Positions 18,511-33,341 of a DNA stretch of 64,000 bases are shown in pieces. The position numbers and the translations under genes are program-made. Position 1 is the first letter of the stretch; the number at the start of each line of letters is the position of its first letter. Source of the DNA: Enterobacter sp. RHBSTW-00175 (GTDB lineage Bacteria; Pseudomonadota; Gammaproteobacteria; Enterobacterales; Enterobacteriaceae); contig NZ_CP055930.1 in NCBI RefSeq assembly GCF_013927005.1, positions 4,278,001 to 4,342,000 of the forward strand. Direction: 5' to 3'. Under the pieces are notes generated by a model. It was given only the letters and a program-made list of their open reading frames with translations. It was not told the origin of the DNA and made no database searches.

Positions 18511-20045
18511 TAACGTAGTCCTTGTCGGTAGCGGCCCGCAAGCCGGGATAAGAGCGCGGCAATACCAAATATCGTGCCTGTCAGCAAAAGCAGGCCAAGC
18601 GCGCGGTTAGCGAGAAGTGATGGGCTGCCTCCGCTGCTGAGTGCCACAGCTTCAGTCGTGAGTGTGGCAAAGCGTCCGGCACCCACCCAAAGGGTGGGCA
18701 TGTACTGCGCCATGCTGACGGAAAACCCCGTCGCGATGGCAAGCAGCGCCGGGCGAACCAGCAGCGGGCATTTGGCTAACCAGAAGATTTTAGCGCGTGA
18801 CCAGCCCAGCGTCCTGGCAATCAGTATCAGTCGCGGGTCAATCCTGCGCCAGGCGGGCTGAAGCACCAGCAACATCCAGGGGGTCACCCACAGTAAATGA
18901 CTCCACAGCACTGCGGCATATTGCCCGTCGATCCCGAGTTGCAGTGCAACAAGGTATTGCCCAAACACCAGCGGTAATGCCGGAAGTGCCAGGGGAAGCC
19001 AGACCCAAAAGGCCCCACGTTGCGGCCCCCATTCCAGCCAGAACAGGAGAATGATCAGCGCCAGCAGGCTGGATACCATACCCAATGAGAAACTGGTGGC
19101 GTAAGGGGCAATGGCGGTATCACTGCCCCTGGCGAGTAAAACGAGCACCAGCGCGCAAAATAGCCCGCAGCCGGGCACTAACCAGCCGAGCGTTTTTACC
19201 GGCAAAGCGTGATGGCTGCTATGACGAACACCGCTTACATCCGGCAGCGTTCGCCGCCACATTTTCCAGAGGCACAGCCCCGCCGTGGCCAGGATCGCCA
19301 GCAGCGGCAGTAACAGCAGACATAATAACGTCCCTTTGATTTGCTGTTCAGCGTCACCCTGATTCAGCCACTGCCAGGCCAGCACTGCAAGCGTCGGAGG
19401 ATTTCCAGGCCCGAGAACGATGGCCACATCAACAACCGATAGCGACCAGGCCAGCACGGCAAGCATCACGGCTCCCAGCGCGGGAGCAATGGCCGGAAGA
19501 ACCAGCCAGCACAGTCGCTGAATACGCCCGTAGCCAAAGCTCTGTAATACCACGTTTTGTTGTGCCAGTTGTTTTTCTGGCAACACGGCGTAAATGGCCC
19601 ACAGGACGAACGCACTCTCCTTGATGGCGAGCGTCAGTCCCAATCCGATACCCGCGCTGTCCTGCTGCGGCGATAAAAAGGTAACGTACTGATAAAACAG
19701 GCCACCTTCTGCAAAAACAAGTAAGGCGCTGGTGGCGAAGGCAACGTGAGGAATGGCCAGCATCCACGGCAGCCGCGTGCTTAGCTGTTGCCAGCGCTTG
19801 CCGGGCCAGAGTGCGGTAACCAGACCCAGGGCGATAAACAGTGAGCCTGCCGTGGCTATCAGGGTCGATACCAGGGTGGCGATAAATGCCTGGGGCAACT
19901 GAGGGTCATTCAGCAGGGATTGCCAGCTGGCAACAGAAAACGCTGGCGTTATCAGCACAACGCCAGCCGGGATCAGCGGCACATAAATGACCGCCATTGT
20001 CAGCCAGACACAGCCGCTCAGCGCGTACCGTAGCGGCGCAGCCAT
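18510..20045 (-). CDS. ynjC: ABC transporter permease YnjC (fused double permease)
   Basis: A 511-residue membrane protein with two binding-protein-dependent permease halves in one chain, the E. coli YnjC length. About 12 hydrophobic segments are visible. An EAA-type loop is seen in each half, for example QSFGYGRIQRLCWLVLPAIAP and RTLGWSRAKIFWLAKCPLL. The start overlaps ynjB by 28 bp. It would form the channel for YnjD and YnjB. Confidence 0.94.
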   Translation of the reverse strand: MAAPLRYALSGCVWLTMAVIYVPLIPAGVVLITPAFSVASWQSLLNDPQLPQAFIATLVSTLIATAGSLFIALGLVTALWPGKRWQQLSTRLPWMLAIPHVAFATSALLVFAEGGLFYQYVTFLSPQQDSAGIGLGLTLAIKESAFVLWAIYAVLPEKQLAQQNVVLQSFGYGRIQRLCWLVLPAIAPALGAVMLAVLAWSLSVVDVAIVLGPGNPPTLAVLAWQWLNQGDAEQQIKGTLLCLLLLPLLAILATAGLCLWKMWRRTLPDVSGVRHSSHHALPVKTLGWLVPGCGLFCALVLVLLARGSDTAIAPYATSFSLGMVSSLLALIILLFWLEWGPQRGAFWVWLPLALPALPLVFGQYLVALQLGIDGQYAAVLWSHLLWVTPWMLLVLQPAWRRIDPRLILIARTLGWSRAKIFWLAKCPLLVRPALLAIATGFSVSMAQYMPTLWVGAGRFATLTTEAVALSSGGSPSLLANRALGLLLLTGTIFGIAALLSRLAGRYRQGLR

Positions 20046-21190
20046 TCCTGCTCCAGCGCATTAACCCAGGCAGCGTGCGGCTCTGCAAGCATATTCGGTA
20101 GCCCGTCAGTGGTGTGGGCGTTCAGTTGCGCAGCATCCGCAGGCGGTAATTTCCGGGCATCCAGTACGCTCGGGTCGCCCCAGATGGCGGGATCGGCTTT
20201 ACGCGCCTGCGCGGCGGGGGAAAGCAGGAAGTTCGCCACCACTTTCGCGCCCGCACTGGCTGCGGAGTTTGCCGGAATCGCAACAAAATGGACGTTGCCA
20301 ATCATCCCATGCTCAAAGCCAAAGCTGTAGCTGTCGGCAGGCAGCTCACCGCTGGCCACTTTTTGCCGGGCATGGGCGGGGTTAAACGTCAGCGACAGAT
20401 TCAGGTTGCCGCTGGCCAGCAGCGCATCCATGCGTGCCGGTGAGGGCGGAAAATCTTTTCCCTCACGCCACAGCAGTGGGTGCAGTGTATCGAGATAGTC
20501 CCACAGCGGAGCGGTTACTGCTGCAAAGGTGCGGTTATCCGGCGCGGTTTTTAACGCATCGGGTTGGGTGGTGAGCGTCAGCAGAAGCTGTTCAAGAAAG
20601 GCGGTGCCGGTAAAATCGGGCGGGCGCGGATAGGTGACTTTGCCAGGATGGTTTTTTGCATATTCCAGCAACGCCTGAGGATCGCGCAGCGGTGCCGGGG
20701 TGCTTGCATGACGGGCGATAAAGGTCAGCTGTGCGCCACCCCAGGGGGATTCCGCGCCGTCTGTGGCAATGGAGAAATCTTCCGTCACCGGCTTGCGGGT
20801 ATCAACGAATCGCCACGCAGGGAGCGTTTGCGCCCACTGGGTTTGCAGTAAACCGGCCTCTTTTAAGGTGCGGAAATTTTCACCGTTCACCCACAGAAGA
20901 TCGACCGACCCGTTGGTTTTCCGTCCGGCAGCGTGTTCGGTCTGGATACGTTTAACCGCATCGGCCGCATCTGCCAGGTGGACGATTTTCAGGGTGATGG
21001 CGTAGTGCGATTTCATCTCGCCGCTGACCCAGTCGAGGTAGCGGTTTACCGCCGGGTCGCCGCCCCAGGCATTAAACCAGACAGTTTGTCCTCTGGCCTG
21101 GTGTTGGGTGTCTTGCCAGCTATCCGCGGCAAAGGATGAGCTTGCCAGCAGCAGGCCTGTCAGAAACGCGCAAAAACGCACACGGCGCAT
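20018..21190 (-). CDS. ynjB: ABC transporter periplasmic binding protein YnjB
   Basis: A 390-residue extracellular solute-binding protein, 2 residues longer than E. coli YnjB. It has a signal peptide (MRRVRFCAFLTGLLLASSSFA) and a substrate-binding fold starting with GQTVWFNAWGGDPAVNRY. It is the first gene of the ynjBCD transporter and overlaps ynjC. A TVP38-type membrane protein gene lies 13 bp upstream and may be cotranscribed. Confidence 0.94.
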   Translation of the reverse strand: MRRVRFCAFLTGLLLASSSFAADSWQDTQHQARGQTVWFNAWGGDPAVNRYLDWVSGEMKSHYAITLKIVHLADAADAVKRIQTEHAAGRKTNGSVDLLWVNGENFRTLKEAGLLQTQWAQTLPAWRFVDTRKPVTEDFSIATDGAESPWGGAQLTFIARHASTPAPLRDPQALLEYAKNHPGKVTYPRPPDFTGTAFLEQLLLTLTTQPDALKTAPDNRTFAAVTAPLWDYLDTLHPLLWREGKDFPPSPARMDALLASGNLNLSLTFNPAHARQKVASGELPADSYSFGFEHGMIGNVHFVAIPANSAASAGAKVVANFLLSPAAQARKADPAIWGDPSVLDARKLPPADAAQLNAHTTDGLPNMLAEPHAAWVNALEQEWLRRYGTR

Positions 21191-21203
21191 AATGCCTCCC
21201 TGT

Positions 21204-21884
21204 TTAATGCAAAGAGTGAAAGTAGCGGGAAAATAGCCAGCGAGTGACCAACGGTAATAACCCCAGTAGTGTAAAGGCGATTACCATTCCCGGCGACAGA
21301 ATATCGCGCAGGGAGGTCAGTTTTCCCAGCTCGCGTCCGGCATTAAGAAAAATAGCCGTTGCGGGCAGCATGGCAAGCTGGCTTACCCACCAGTAACGCC
21401 ACACGCCAAGACTGGTCAACCCGGCGAGCAAGTTGACCAGGAAAAAGGGGAATAGCGGCATCAGGCGAAGCGCAAAAAGGTAATAAGCGCCATCGCGGTT
21501 CATACCGGCGTTAACGGTGTTCATTTGCTGGGCGAAGCGCTGCTGCACCCAGTCACGAAGCAGGTAACGGCTCACGAGCATCGCCAGTGTTGCGCCAAGT
21601 GTGGATGCAAACGAAACCAGCACAATCCCTTGCCATAAGCTGAACAGCGCGCCACCCAGTAACGTCAGAATGGCCGCCCCGGGAATAGACAGAGCAGACA
21701 CCACCACGTACACCGCGAAATAGAGTGCTGCGCTTTGCGCCGGGGAGTGCGCAACCGTTGCCTGCAACGCCTGGTGATGGGTTCGGACCGAATCGAGGGA
21801 AAGCACTCCCGGCGGCAGAAAGGAAAATGCCAAAACAAAGGCGCCCAGAAGGGCGCACAGGAAGATGATTTTTCTAATTTTCAC
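21204..21884 (-). CDS. TVP38/TMEM64 (DedA-like VTT) membrane protein, YdjX/YdjZ type
   Basis: A 226-residue inner-membrane protein with 5-6 hydrophobic helices. The family signature region around SIPGAAILTLLGGALF, the SFASTLGATLA stretch and RLMPLFPFFLVNLLAGLT place it in the TVP38/TMEM64 (VTT) family. E. coli has ydjX, ydjY and ydjZ between xthA and ynjB; only one gene is here and it looks most like YdjZ. Function is unproven. It lies 6 bp downstream of xthA, so it probably shares that transcript. Confidence 0.85.
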   Translation of the reverse strand: MKIRKIIFLCALLGAFVLAFSFLPPGVLSLDSVRTHHQALQATVAHSPAQSAALYFAVYVVVSALSIPGAAILTLLGGALFSLWQGIVLVSFASTLGATLAMLVSRYLLRDWVQQRFAQQMNTVNAGMNRDGAYYLFALRLMPLFPFFLVNLLAGLTSLGVWRYWWVSQLAMLPATAIFLNAGRELGKLTSLRDILSPGMVIAFTLLGLLPLVTRWLFSRYFHSLH

Positions 21885-21890
21885 ATGCAG

Positions 21891-22697
21891 TTACAGTTTG
21901 AATTTAGCCCACACCGGCGCGTGGTCAGACGGTTTGTCCATACTGCGGATGTCATAATCGATACCGGTTTCAATGCAGCGCTCGGCCAGCGGAGGGCTTG
22001 CCAGCAGCAGGTCTATACGCAGACCACGGTTGTCATCGAAACCTTTCGAGCGGTAGTCAAACCACGAGAAGCGATCCTGCGTTTCCGGGTTAGCTGCACG
22101 GAAGGTATCCACCAGGCCCCAATCCATCAGGCGCTGCATCCACTCGCGCTCTTCCGGCAGGAAAGAACATTTGCCGGCGCGTAGCCAGCGTTTACGGCTG
22201 TCTTCACCGATGCCGATATCCAGATCCGTTGGGCTGATGTTCACATCGCCCATAATCAGCACCGGGTTTGTTTTGTTTAACTCGGTGTTCAGATAGTCCT
22301 GTAAGTCCTGATAAAATTTCGCTTTTGCCGGGAACTTGGTTGGGTGGTCACGGCTTTCTCCCTGCGGGAAATAACCATTGATCACTGTGATGTTTCCCTG
22401 CGGCGAAGGGATCTCCGCCATGATAATCCGGCGCTGGGCTTCTTCATCATCACCCGGGAAGCCGCGACGCACGGATACCGGCGTTTCTTTGGTCAGCAGC
22501 GCGACGCCATAGTGGCCTTTTTGCCCGTGATAGAAGACGTTGTAACCCAGTTTTGCTACCTCTTCGAGAGGGAACATATCGTCGTGAACTTTTGTCTCCT
22601 GTAGGCCAATCACATCCGGTTGATGTTGCTCAACGATGGCTTCCAGTTGGTGAGGGCGGGCACGCAGGCCGTTGATATTAAAAGAGACAAATTTCAT
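21891..22697 (-). CDS. xthA: Exonuclease III
   Basis: The main AP endonuclease and 3'-5' exonuclease of base-excision repair. The 268-residue product has the E. coli length. The metal and catalytic residues are in their usual motifs: Glu34 in [21 protein letters not shown], and the C-terminal SDHAPVWA. The start [15 protein letters not shown] at 22697 is set by alignment. An in-frame extension to 22955 would add 86 unsupported residues. Confidence 0.97.
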   Translation of the reverse strand: MKFVSFNINGLRARPHQLEAIVEQHQPDVIGLQETKVHDDMFPLEEVAKLGYNVFYHGQKGHYGVALLTKETPVSVRRGFPGDDEEAQRRIIMAEIPSPQGNITVINGYFPQGESRDHPTKFPAKAKFYQDLQDYLNTELNKTNPVLIMGDVNISPTDLDIGIGEDSRKRWLRAGKCSFLPEEREWMQRLMDWGLVDTFRAANPETQDRFSWFDYRSKGFDDNRGLRIDLLLASPPLAERCIETGIDYDIRSMDKPSDHAPVWAKFKL

Positions 22698-22795
22698 AGT
22701 CGCTGCCAATGCAAGGTGAATAGTGCATGGATGGTAGCAGAATTTGGCGCATCTGTTACCGGGTATGACCAATAACTGCGACAGATAATGCCAAC

Positions 22796-22812
22796 GGTGC
22801 AAAATTTGCACC
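22796..22812. promoter_or_regulatory. Perfect 17-bp palindrome upstream of astC and xthA
   Basis: GGTGCAAAATTTGCACC is fully symmetric about its central A. It lies about 247 bp upstream of the sigma-54 element and 100 bp upstream of xthA. The half-site order (GTGC then GCAC) is the reverse of the NtrC enhancer consensus, so the binding protein is unknown. Confidence 0.5.
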
Positions 22813-23042
22813 ATTCCAACGCGGCACGCCCTCAAACGGTGCGTAAATGGCCAATAAATTTCGCTGGCGATCACAATTCCAGAATTATATTTGGCCTGTG
22901 AATAGTCTTTCATGTTTTCGTTCGGCAAACCGCCGCGTATCGTAAAAATATTCACTTTTTATGCAATAACAGTGAATAACTCCATATCGTAACTTATTGA
23001 TATTCTGTTCTCTCACCCCTTTTATGCATTTTTATCGCTGGC

Positions 23043-23058
23043 TGGCACGAAGTCTGCA
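23043..23058 (+). promoter_or_regulatory. Sigma-54 promoter of the ast operon
   Basis: TGGCACGAAGTCTGCA fits the -24/-12 consensus TGGCAC-N5-TTGCA, with one change in the -12 box. It lies 73 bp upstream of the astC ATG. E. coli astC is transcribed from an NtrC-activated sigma-54 promoter at the same place. Confidence 0.88.
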
Positions 23059-23100
23059 ATCTACATTCACAGTGCAAACACTCAATTATTTAACATTTAA

Positions 23101-28178
<5,078 letters not shown>

Positions 28179-28188
28179 AGGAGCAGTT

Positions 28189-29154
28189 ATGGAGAATTTA
28201 CTGGCGCTGACGCTGGCGGATGAAACACCCGAGCAGCAAGAAGGTGACGGCCCCTCGTTCCGCTGGCGGTGGCTGGGGCGGGGCGTTCTTGAACTGACGC
28301 CACGGGAGACAAGCGAGCGGTCATTGGTGCTCTCTTGCGGTATTCATGGCAACGAAACCGCGCCGGTTGAGATTGTCGATTTGCTGTTACACGCGCTGTA
28401 TGGCGGTGATATCGCCCTGCATTGTCGGCTGCTGGTGGTATTAGGAAACCCGCTGGCGCTGGCGCAAAACAAACGTTATGTCGTCAGCGACATTAACCGG
28501 ATGTTTGGTGGCCGCTGGTCGCATTTCCCGCAAAGTGATGAAACCGACCGCGCGCAGTGGCTGGAAAATGTGGTGACAGACTTTTTCGCCACTGGCGGGG
28601 AAAACCGCTGGCATCTCGATTTGCATACGGCGATCCGCGCCTCATACCATGTGCGATTTGGCGTTTTACCGCAGCGTAATCAGCCGTGGGATGAGGAATT
28701 CCTGGCCTGGCTGGGCGATGCGGGCCTTGAGGCACTGGTGTTCCATCAGTCGCCTGGCGGGACCTTTACCCACTTCACCTGCGATAAATTTGGCGCGCTG
28801 GCCTGCACGCTGGAGCTGGGCAAGGCGCTGCCGTTCGGGCAGAACGATCTCTCGCGTTTTGCCCCTACGCATCTGGCGCTGCGGGCGTTGCTGGGTGGCA
28901 CTTCGCCAGAACATTGCCAGGAACATGTTGAGCGCTATCGGGTGGTACAGCAGATCACGCGGCGCAGCGATGCGTTCCAGTTGCACATGGCCGCGCATAC
29001 GCTGAACTTCACGCCGTTTCGTCAGGGGGTTTTACTGGCAGAGGATGGTGATGAACGTTATGAAGTGCATGAAACAACAGAGTATGTGCTGTTTCCAAAC
29101 CCTTCTGTGGCATTTGGCCTGCGAGCAGGGCTGATGCTGGAAAAAATGCGTTAA
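28189..29154 (+). CDS. astE: Succinylglutamate desuccinylase AstE
   Basis: The last pathway step, releasing glutamate and succinate. It is a zinc-dependent M14-like (AstE/AspA) hydrolase of 321 residues. Zinc ligands are in [13 protein letters not shown] and DLHTAIR. The start [12 protein letters not shown] follows AAAGGAG at 28189, 10 bp after the astB stop. A longer frame inside astB was rejected. It closes the operon. I found no clear terminator directly after it. Confidence 0.96.
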   Translation: MENLLALTLADETPEQQEGDGPSFRWRWLGRGVLELTPRETSERSLVLSCGIHGNETAPVEIVDLLLHALYGGDIALHCRLLVVLGNPLALAQNKRYVVSDINRMFGGRWSHFPQSDETDRAQWLENVVTDFFATGGENRWHLDLHTAIRASYHVRFGVLPQRNQPWDEEFLAWLGDAGLEALVFHQSPGGTFTHFTCDKFGALACTLELGKALPFGQNDLSRFAPTHLALRALLGGTSPEHCQEHVERYRVVQQITRRSDAFQLHMAAHTLNFTPFRQGVLLAEDGDERYEVHETTEYVLFPNPSVAFGLRAGLMLEKMR

Positions 29155-29525
29155 TACTGTTGTGGCCCTCAGCAGCAGGCTGTGGGCCGCAGTCCCGAAT
29201 AGTTATTTTCACTGACACTGACAAACTTATTTTCTTAGCTATTATTGCGGAATGCTGTTTTTTGCAGATTATTCCTGGTTATTTGCTTTTAAAATAATCA
29301 TCGATTCTATATACTCCTTCATAATCTCTTTAAAATCACCATGTTGTATATTTTTGTTTCAACTCTCCACGTTTTATCCTTAATTTCTCCACATTTGGCG
29401 ATAATTTGTTTTTTACACTTTCATTGTTTTACCGTTGCTCTGACTTATTGACGATAAACCCCGTAAAGTTAATCTCGTCAACACGGCATAGCGCCGAAGA
29501 ATAACTGAAAGTAAGGAAATAAATT
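29155..29525. promoter_or_regulatory. AT-rich spacer upstream of spy
   Basis: The 371-bp gap between astE and spy is AT-rich and has no gene. The last 120 bp should contain the spy promoter, which in E. coli responds to CpxR and BaeR. GTAAAG near 29463 and TTTTACACTTTC near 29411 resemble CpxR GTAAA half-sites, but the spacing is not convincing. Confidence 0.4.
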
Positions 29526-30023
29526 ATGCGTAAGTTAACTGCACTGTTTGTTGCTTCTACCCTGGCTCTGGGCGCTACCAGCATGGCGTTCGCCGCAGAT
29601 ACCGCGACCACCACGACTGCCGCGCCAACTGAAGGCAAAATGATGATGCATCATAAAGGCAAGCCGGGGATGCACCACGACATGATGATGTTCAATGATC
29701 TGAACCTGACCGATGCACAGAAACTGCAGGTTCGCGACATCATGAAAAGCCAGCGTGATCAGATGAAACGTCCGCCGCTGGAAGAACGCCGCGCGATGCA
29801 TGACATCATCGCCAGCGACAGCTTCGATAAAGCGAAAGCCGAAGCGCAGATCGACAAAATGGCTGAACAGCACAAAGCAGGAATGCTGGCTCGCATGGAA
29901 ACCCAGAACAAGATCTACAACATTCTGACCCCGGAACAGAAAAAACAATTTAATGCCAATTTTGAGAAGCGTCTGACAGAACGCCCGGCGCCGGAAGGTA
30001 AAATGCCTGCACCAACCGAATAA
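29526..30023 (+). CDS. spy: Periplasmic ATP-independent chaperone Spy
   Basis: A 165-residue periplasmic chaperone (161 in E. coli) that protects unfolded proteins under envelope stress. The signal peptide is MRKLTALFVASTLALGATSMAFA. Two LTxxQ motifs are present (NLTDAQKLQ and LTPEQKKQF), defining the cradle-shaped LTXXQ family. A His/Met-rich segment follows the signal peptide. Envelope-stress control by Cpx and Bae is expected from E. coli. A large terminator hairpin follows the gene. Confidence 0.96.
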   Translation: MRKLTALFVASTLALGATSMAFAADTATTTTAAPTEGKMMMHHKGKPGMHHDMMMFNDLNLTDAQKLQVRDIMKSQRDQMKRPPLEERRAMHDIIASDSFDKAKAEAQIDKMAEQHKAGMLARMETQNKIYNILTPEQKKQFNANFEKRLTERPAPEGKMPAPTE

Positions 30024-30041
30024 TCGGTTCAACATCTTAAG

Positions 30042-30100
30042 ACCGCCGGGATCCTGTCCACAAAAGCGCAAACGCTGTGGACAGGACCGGCGGTTTTTTC
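30042..30100 (+). terminator. spy terminator with a long two-part stem
   Basis: ACCGCCGG (30042-30049) pairs with CCGGCGGT, and TCCTGTCCACA pairs with TGTGGACAGGA inside it. Together they give an unusually long stem with a small bulge, closed by a 13-nt loop. TTTTTTC follows. Confidence 0.88.
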
Positions 30101-30318
30101 TTTTACACCCTCTTGTCTGCCGCCAGAAGCGCGGTATCCTCCTGTAGTCGCTCCAGAGAATGTTCAGCAGAGTCATGGCGTTTTTTTCTTTCCGCCCGAC
30201 TAAGGCCTGCGCGTTCTGCTGCCGATAATACGTCTGTGAGTTCCCAACGATAACAACCAAGAATGCAGTGATAGCGATATTGCTGCCCTGGCACATGTTG
30301 TGCCTTTCAGGAGTGGTG

Positions 30319-30876
30319 ATGGAGTTCTTTGATATCCGTAAAATGCCGGTCAGTCTCTGGCGCAATGGTGCCGGCGAGACACGTGAAATTTGCTGTTTTC
30401 CTCCCGCGACGCGCGATTTTTCCTGGCGCGCCAGTATTGCGACTATCGCCAGCAACGGCGAATTCTCTTCTTTCCCGGGGGTCGACCGGGTTATTACCCT
30501 GCTGGAAGGGGGAGAAGTGACGCTGGATGCCGGTCAGGCATTTTGCCATACCCTGAAGCACCACCAGCCCTTTAGCTTCACAGGCGATCTGCCGGTGAAG
30601 GCTCTGCTCAGTGATGGCCAGATGTCGATGGACTTCAACGTCATGACCCGTCGCGATCGCTGTAAAGCGAAAGTACGCGTGGCCGACCGTACCTTCACCA
30701 CGTTTGCTTCACGCGGCGGTGTGGCGTTTGTGCTCAGCGGCGCATGGCAGCTTGGCGATAAACTGCTGACGGCGGATCAGGGTGCCAGCTGGGATGACGG
30801 GACGCATACCCTGCGTCTGCTTGAATCCGAAGGCACGCTGCTGTTTGGTGAGATCATCTGGCTGGCAGGTCATTGA
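30319..30876 (+). CDS. ves: Cupin-fold HutD-family stress protein Ves
   Basis: A 185-residue HutD/Ves-family cupin, matching E. coli Ves through [46 protein letters not shown] and the C-terminal GEIIWLAGH. Molecular function is unknown; E. coli ves was described as induced by cold or environmental stress. The start at 30319 has AGGAG 5 bases upstream. Its 3' end overlaps cho (opposite strand) by 23 bp. Confidence 0.92.
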   Translation: MEFFDIRKMPVSLWRNGAGETREICCFPPATRDFSWRASIATIASNGEFSSFPGVDRVITLLEGGEVTLDAGQAFCHTLKHHQPFSFTGDLPVKALLSDGQMSMDFNVMTRRDRCKAKVRVADRTFTTFASRGGVAFVLSGAWQLGDKLLTADQGASWDDGTHTLRLLESEGTLLFGEIIWLAGH

Positions 30877-31732
30877 GTGAAATAACCTCATACTCGCCGG
30901 TGAATAATGGCTTACAGAGAATTTTGTAGCCATCGTGATCGAATCCGGCGGGTATGCGCAGTAATGCTGTCGCATCGTCTACGCTGTCGACCGTCCCCAA
31001 CCATAGCCAGTTGCGGATGATGTGATATTGCGTCATTTCATCCCCGGTTTCTTTTAGCGCAATGGCGCCTTTCCACGGCCAGCAGGTAATGCTGATGGCC
31101 GCAAGCCCGGCAAGCAAACGTGCCTGGTGATCCGCAATACTCTCTTTTCCACAGCAGGCTCCGGCACAGCGCTTTAGCGCGGAGCGAAAACAGGCGCGAC
31201 CTCTGGTTGTGGCTTCAAGCCCCAACAGGCTGTAACAGAGCTGGAGTTCGTCAGCCAGCGTCTGCAATGTTTGCTGCGCGGCACGTTTACTGGCAAACAG
31301 GCCATACAGGTTGGGCGTATGAGCGAAATCGACTTCACGCGCGTAAACCACCTGCGGCTTGCCGTTGAGTATCTGTAAAGAGCAGAGCTGGCGATTGCGG
31401 CGCAGGCGTTTATTAAAAAGCGGTTGTTGTTCTTTAATCAGGCGTGCCTCAAGCAACAGCGCACCCAGCTCGCCAGCCGTCCGGATAAAGGTGACTCGCC
31501 GGGACTGGCGAAGCATTGCCGCCTCATCCGGCGTGCGGAAATGGGACATAACCCGGCTGCGAATATTGACGCTTTTGCCGATATACAGCGGCAGAGTGTC
31601 GCTTTCGCCGTGAAAGAGATACACGCCCGGCTGTTTCGGTAATGCTTCAAGCCAGGGGCGAAGATGTTCGGGATATTCATATATAGCCGCCGCTTCAAAC
31701 TCAAGACGCGGGGCAGATTGACGCCTGCTCAC
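30854..31732 (-). CDS. cho: Excinuclease Cho (UvrC homologue)
   Basis: An SOS-induced nuclease that makes the 3' incision in nucleotide excision repair, resembling the N-terminal half of UvrC. The 292-residue product has the GIY-YIG domain ([10 protein letters not shown]...[15 protein letters not shown]). The C-terminal region has a Cys-rich segment [17 protein letters not shown] and [14 protein letters not shown]. The start is GTG at 31732 with CCGGAG 6 bases upstream. It gives [15 protein letters not shown], matching the E. coli N terminus. In-frame ATGs further upstream lie in or beyond the LexA box and are unlikely. It converges on ves. Confidence 0.94.
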   Translation of the reverse strand: MSRRQSAPRLEFEAAAIYEYPEHLRPWLEALPKQPGVYLFHGESDTLPLYIGKSVNIRSRVMSHFRTPDEAAMLRQSRRVTFIRTAGELGALLLEARLIKEQQPLFNKRLRRNRQLCSLQILNGKPQVVYAREVDFAHTPNLYGLFASKRAAQQTLQTLADELQLCYSLLGLEATTRGRACFRSALKRCAGACCGKESIADHQARLLAGLAAISITCWPWKGAIALKETGDEMTQYHIIRNWLWLGTVDSVDDATALLRIPAGFDHDGYKILCKPLFTGEYEVISLNDLPAR

Positions 31733-31744
31733 ATAGCACTCCGG

Positions 31745-31764
31745 ATACTGTTTATGCATACAGT
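31745..31764 (-). promoter_or_regulatory. LexA (SOS) box of cho
   Basis: On the plus strand TACTGTTTATGCATACAGT is CTG-N10-CAG, with the outer T/A positions of the LexA consensus also kept. It ends 13 bp upstream of the cho GTG start, so repression would block the promoter. cho is a known LexA-regulon gene in E. coli. Confidence 0.93.
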
Positions 31765-31810
31765 CTAGCAGGTGTGGGGTGGTTAAAAAAGAGGCTGTGG
31801 CGCAGGGGGA

Positions 31811-31878
31811 ATTGCCGGGAGGCACTTTGCTTACCCGACCTATATAGTAGGACCGTGCAAGCGAAGCGCCACCGGGAA
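31811..31878. repeat. BIME-like pair of inverted REP elements
   Basis: Two REP-like units face each other: TTGCCGGGAGGCACTTTGC into TTACCCGACC (31812-31840), and GCAAGCGAAGCGCCACCGGG (from 31857). They lie just beyond the nadE stop codon, between nadE and the cho promoter. Confidence 0.75.
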
Positions 31879-31885
31879 AAGGAGA

Positions 31886-32713
31886 CTATCTCTTCCAGAA
31901 ATTGTCGAACACCGTGATCGGCGTGTGACGCTTGTGCTCGGTTTTCAGGTACCAGCCTTCGATAATCTTCGCGGTACCTGCATCCAGCGTTTTACCTTCC
32001 AGGTAATCATCAATATTTTCATAGGTCACACCCAGCGCAGCTTCATCCGGCAGGGAAGGGCGATCGTCTTCCAGGTCGGCCGTAGGTGCTTTCTTATATA
32101 AATGTTCCGGGCAACCCAGAGCGGCAAGTAACTGCTTACCCTGACGCTTGTTGAGACGGAAGATAGGGTTAATGTCGGTACCACCGTCACCATATTTGGT
32201 GAAGAAGCCGGTAACGGCCTCTGCTGCATGGTCAGTCCCTACCACGACTCCTTTGGTCATACCTGCAATGCTGTATTGTGCTTTCATACGCTCGCGCGCT
32301 TTCTCGTTACCACGGACAAAATCGCTCAGCTCAATGCCTGCCTCGCGCAGCGCCTGTTCACTCGCCAGCACTGACCCTTTGATGTTCACGGTAAGCACAC
32401 GATCGGGCTGAATGAAGGTAATGGCGTCCTGACAATCCTGTTCATCGGTCTGCACACCATACGGAAGGCGCACAGCAATAAATTGCAGCGCAATATCTCC
32501 GGTCTCTTCCCGCAGTTCTGAAATGGCCTGTTGGCACAGTTTGCCGGTCAGCGTGGAATCCTGACCTCCACTGATGCCCAGTACTAGTGACTTCAGGAAA
32601 GGGTTTGTTTTTAAATAGGATTTTAAAAAATCGACGCTACGGCGGATCTCTTCGTGTGCATCGACCGCTGGCTTGACGCCAAGCGCCTGAATAATCTCTT
32701 GTTGCAGAGCCAT
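31886..32713 (-). CDS. nadE: NH3-dependent NAD+ synthetase
   Basis: Amidates nicotinate adenine dinucleotide to NAD+ with ammonia and ATP. The 275-residue product has the E. coli length. It carries the PP-loop SGGQDST (about 46-52), the [20 protein letters not shown] segment and [18 protein letters not shown]. There is no glutaminase domain, hence ammonia-dependent. The start [12 protein letters not shown] at 32713 aligns with E. coli. It is divergent from osmE. Confidence 0.97.
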   Translation of the reverse strand: MALQQEIIQALGVKPAVDAHEEIRRSVDFLKSYLKTNPFLKSLVLGISGGQDSTLTGKLCQQAISELREETGDIALQFIAVRLPYGVQTDEQDCQDAITFIQPDRVLTVNIKGSVLASEQALREAGIELSDFVRGNEKARERMKAQYSIAGMTKGVVVGTDHAAEAVTGFFTKYGDGGTDINPIFRLNKRQGKQLLAALGCPEHLYKKAPTADLEDDRPSLPDEAALGVTYENIDDYLEGKTLDAGTAKIIEGWYLKTEHKRHTPITVFDNFWKR

Positions 32714-32944
32714 TACGCCCTCCATATGCAGAACTAAACAGAATGTATGATCCGTTAAAATTAACCCTTTGGGCGTAAAACGACAAGGATCACAGTTTTG
32801 AGTGCGGCAATTTACGGCGATTTAGCAGGTTATCTTTGTTTTAGATGAATTATCCGAAATTCGTCTGGCGTAAATCACAAAGTTGAACAATAGTACTTTT
32901 TATTCCATGCTTAGATAACACGCTGATATACAAGAGGACGGAAT

Positions 32945-33289
32945 ATGAACAAGAATGTAGCAGGAATTCTAAGTGCAGCGGCGGTTCTGACTATGCTGGC
33001 AGGGTGTACGGCTTACGATCGCACCAAAGATCAGTTCACACAGCCCGTAGTTAAAGATGTCAAAAAAGGTATGACGCGTTCGCAGGTGGCAGCGATTGCC
33101 GGTACACCTTCTTCTGAAATTACCATGATTCATGCAAAAGGGACCTGCCAGACCTATATCCTGGGTCAACGTGATGGTAAGGCTGAAACCTACTTTGTTG
33201 CTCTGGATGACACGGGACACGTGATCAATTCCGGTTATCAGACCTGTGCCGAATACGATACCGATCCGCAGGCAACTAAGGCGCAGTAA
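32945..33289 (+). CDS. osmE: Osmotically inducible lipoprotein OsmE
   Basis: A 114-residue outer-membrane lipoprotein of the SmpA/OmlA (BamE-like) fold. The lipobox LAGC places the lipidated Cys at 21. [19 protein letters not shown] and [24 protein letters not shown] are near identical to E. coli OsmE. In E. coli it is RpoS-dependent and osmotically induced. Its promoter lies in the 231-bp spacer after divergent nadE. A strong terminator follows. Confidence 0.96.
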   Translation: MNKNVAGILSAAAVLTMLAGCTAYDRTKDQFTQPVVKDVKKGMTRSQVAAIAGTPSSEITMIHAKGTCQTYILGQRDGKAETYFVALDDTGHVINSGYQTCAEYDTDPQATKAQ

Positions 33290-33310
33290 CCCTGCTTGCC
33301 TGAGTATGTA

Positions 33311-33339
33311 AAAAAACCGGCCAGATGGCCGGTTTTTTT
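33311..33339 (+). terminator. osmE terminator
   Basis: AAAAAACCGGCC-AGAT-GGCCGGTTTTTTT is a 12-bp symmetric hairpin with a T run, 22 bp after osmE. It insulates the chb promoter region. Confidence 0.93.
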
Positions 33340-33341
33340 AT

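Noticed and set aside
22796-22812. NtrC enhancer site
   Set aside because: The half-sites are GTGC...GCAC, opposite to the GCAC...GTGC order of NtrC sites, so I list it only as an unassigned palindrome.
22698-22955. Extended N terminus for xthA
   Set aside because: The 86 extra residues have no family support and cover the divergent promoter region; [11 protein letters not shown] is the conserved start.
31757-31825. Longer cho starting at ATG 31759 or upstream
   Set aside because: The ATG lies inside the LexA box, and the GTG at 31732 has a proper ribosome site and matches the E. coli N terminus.
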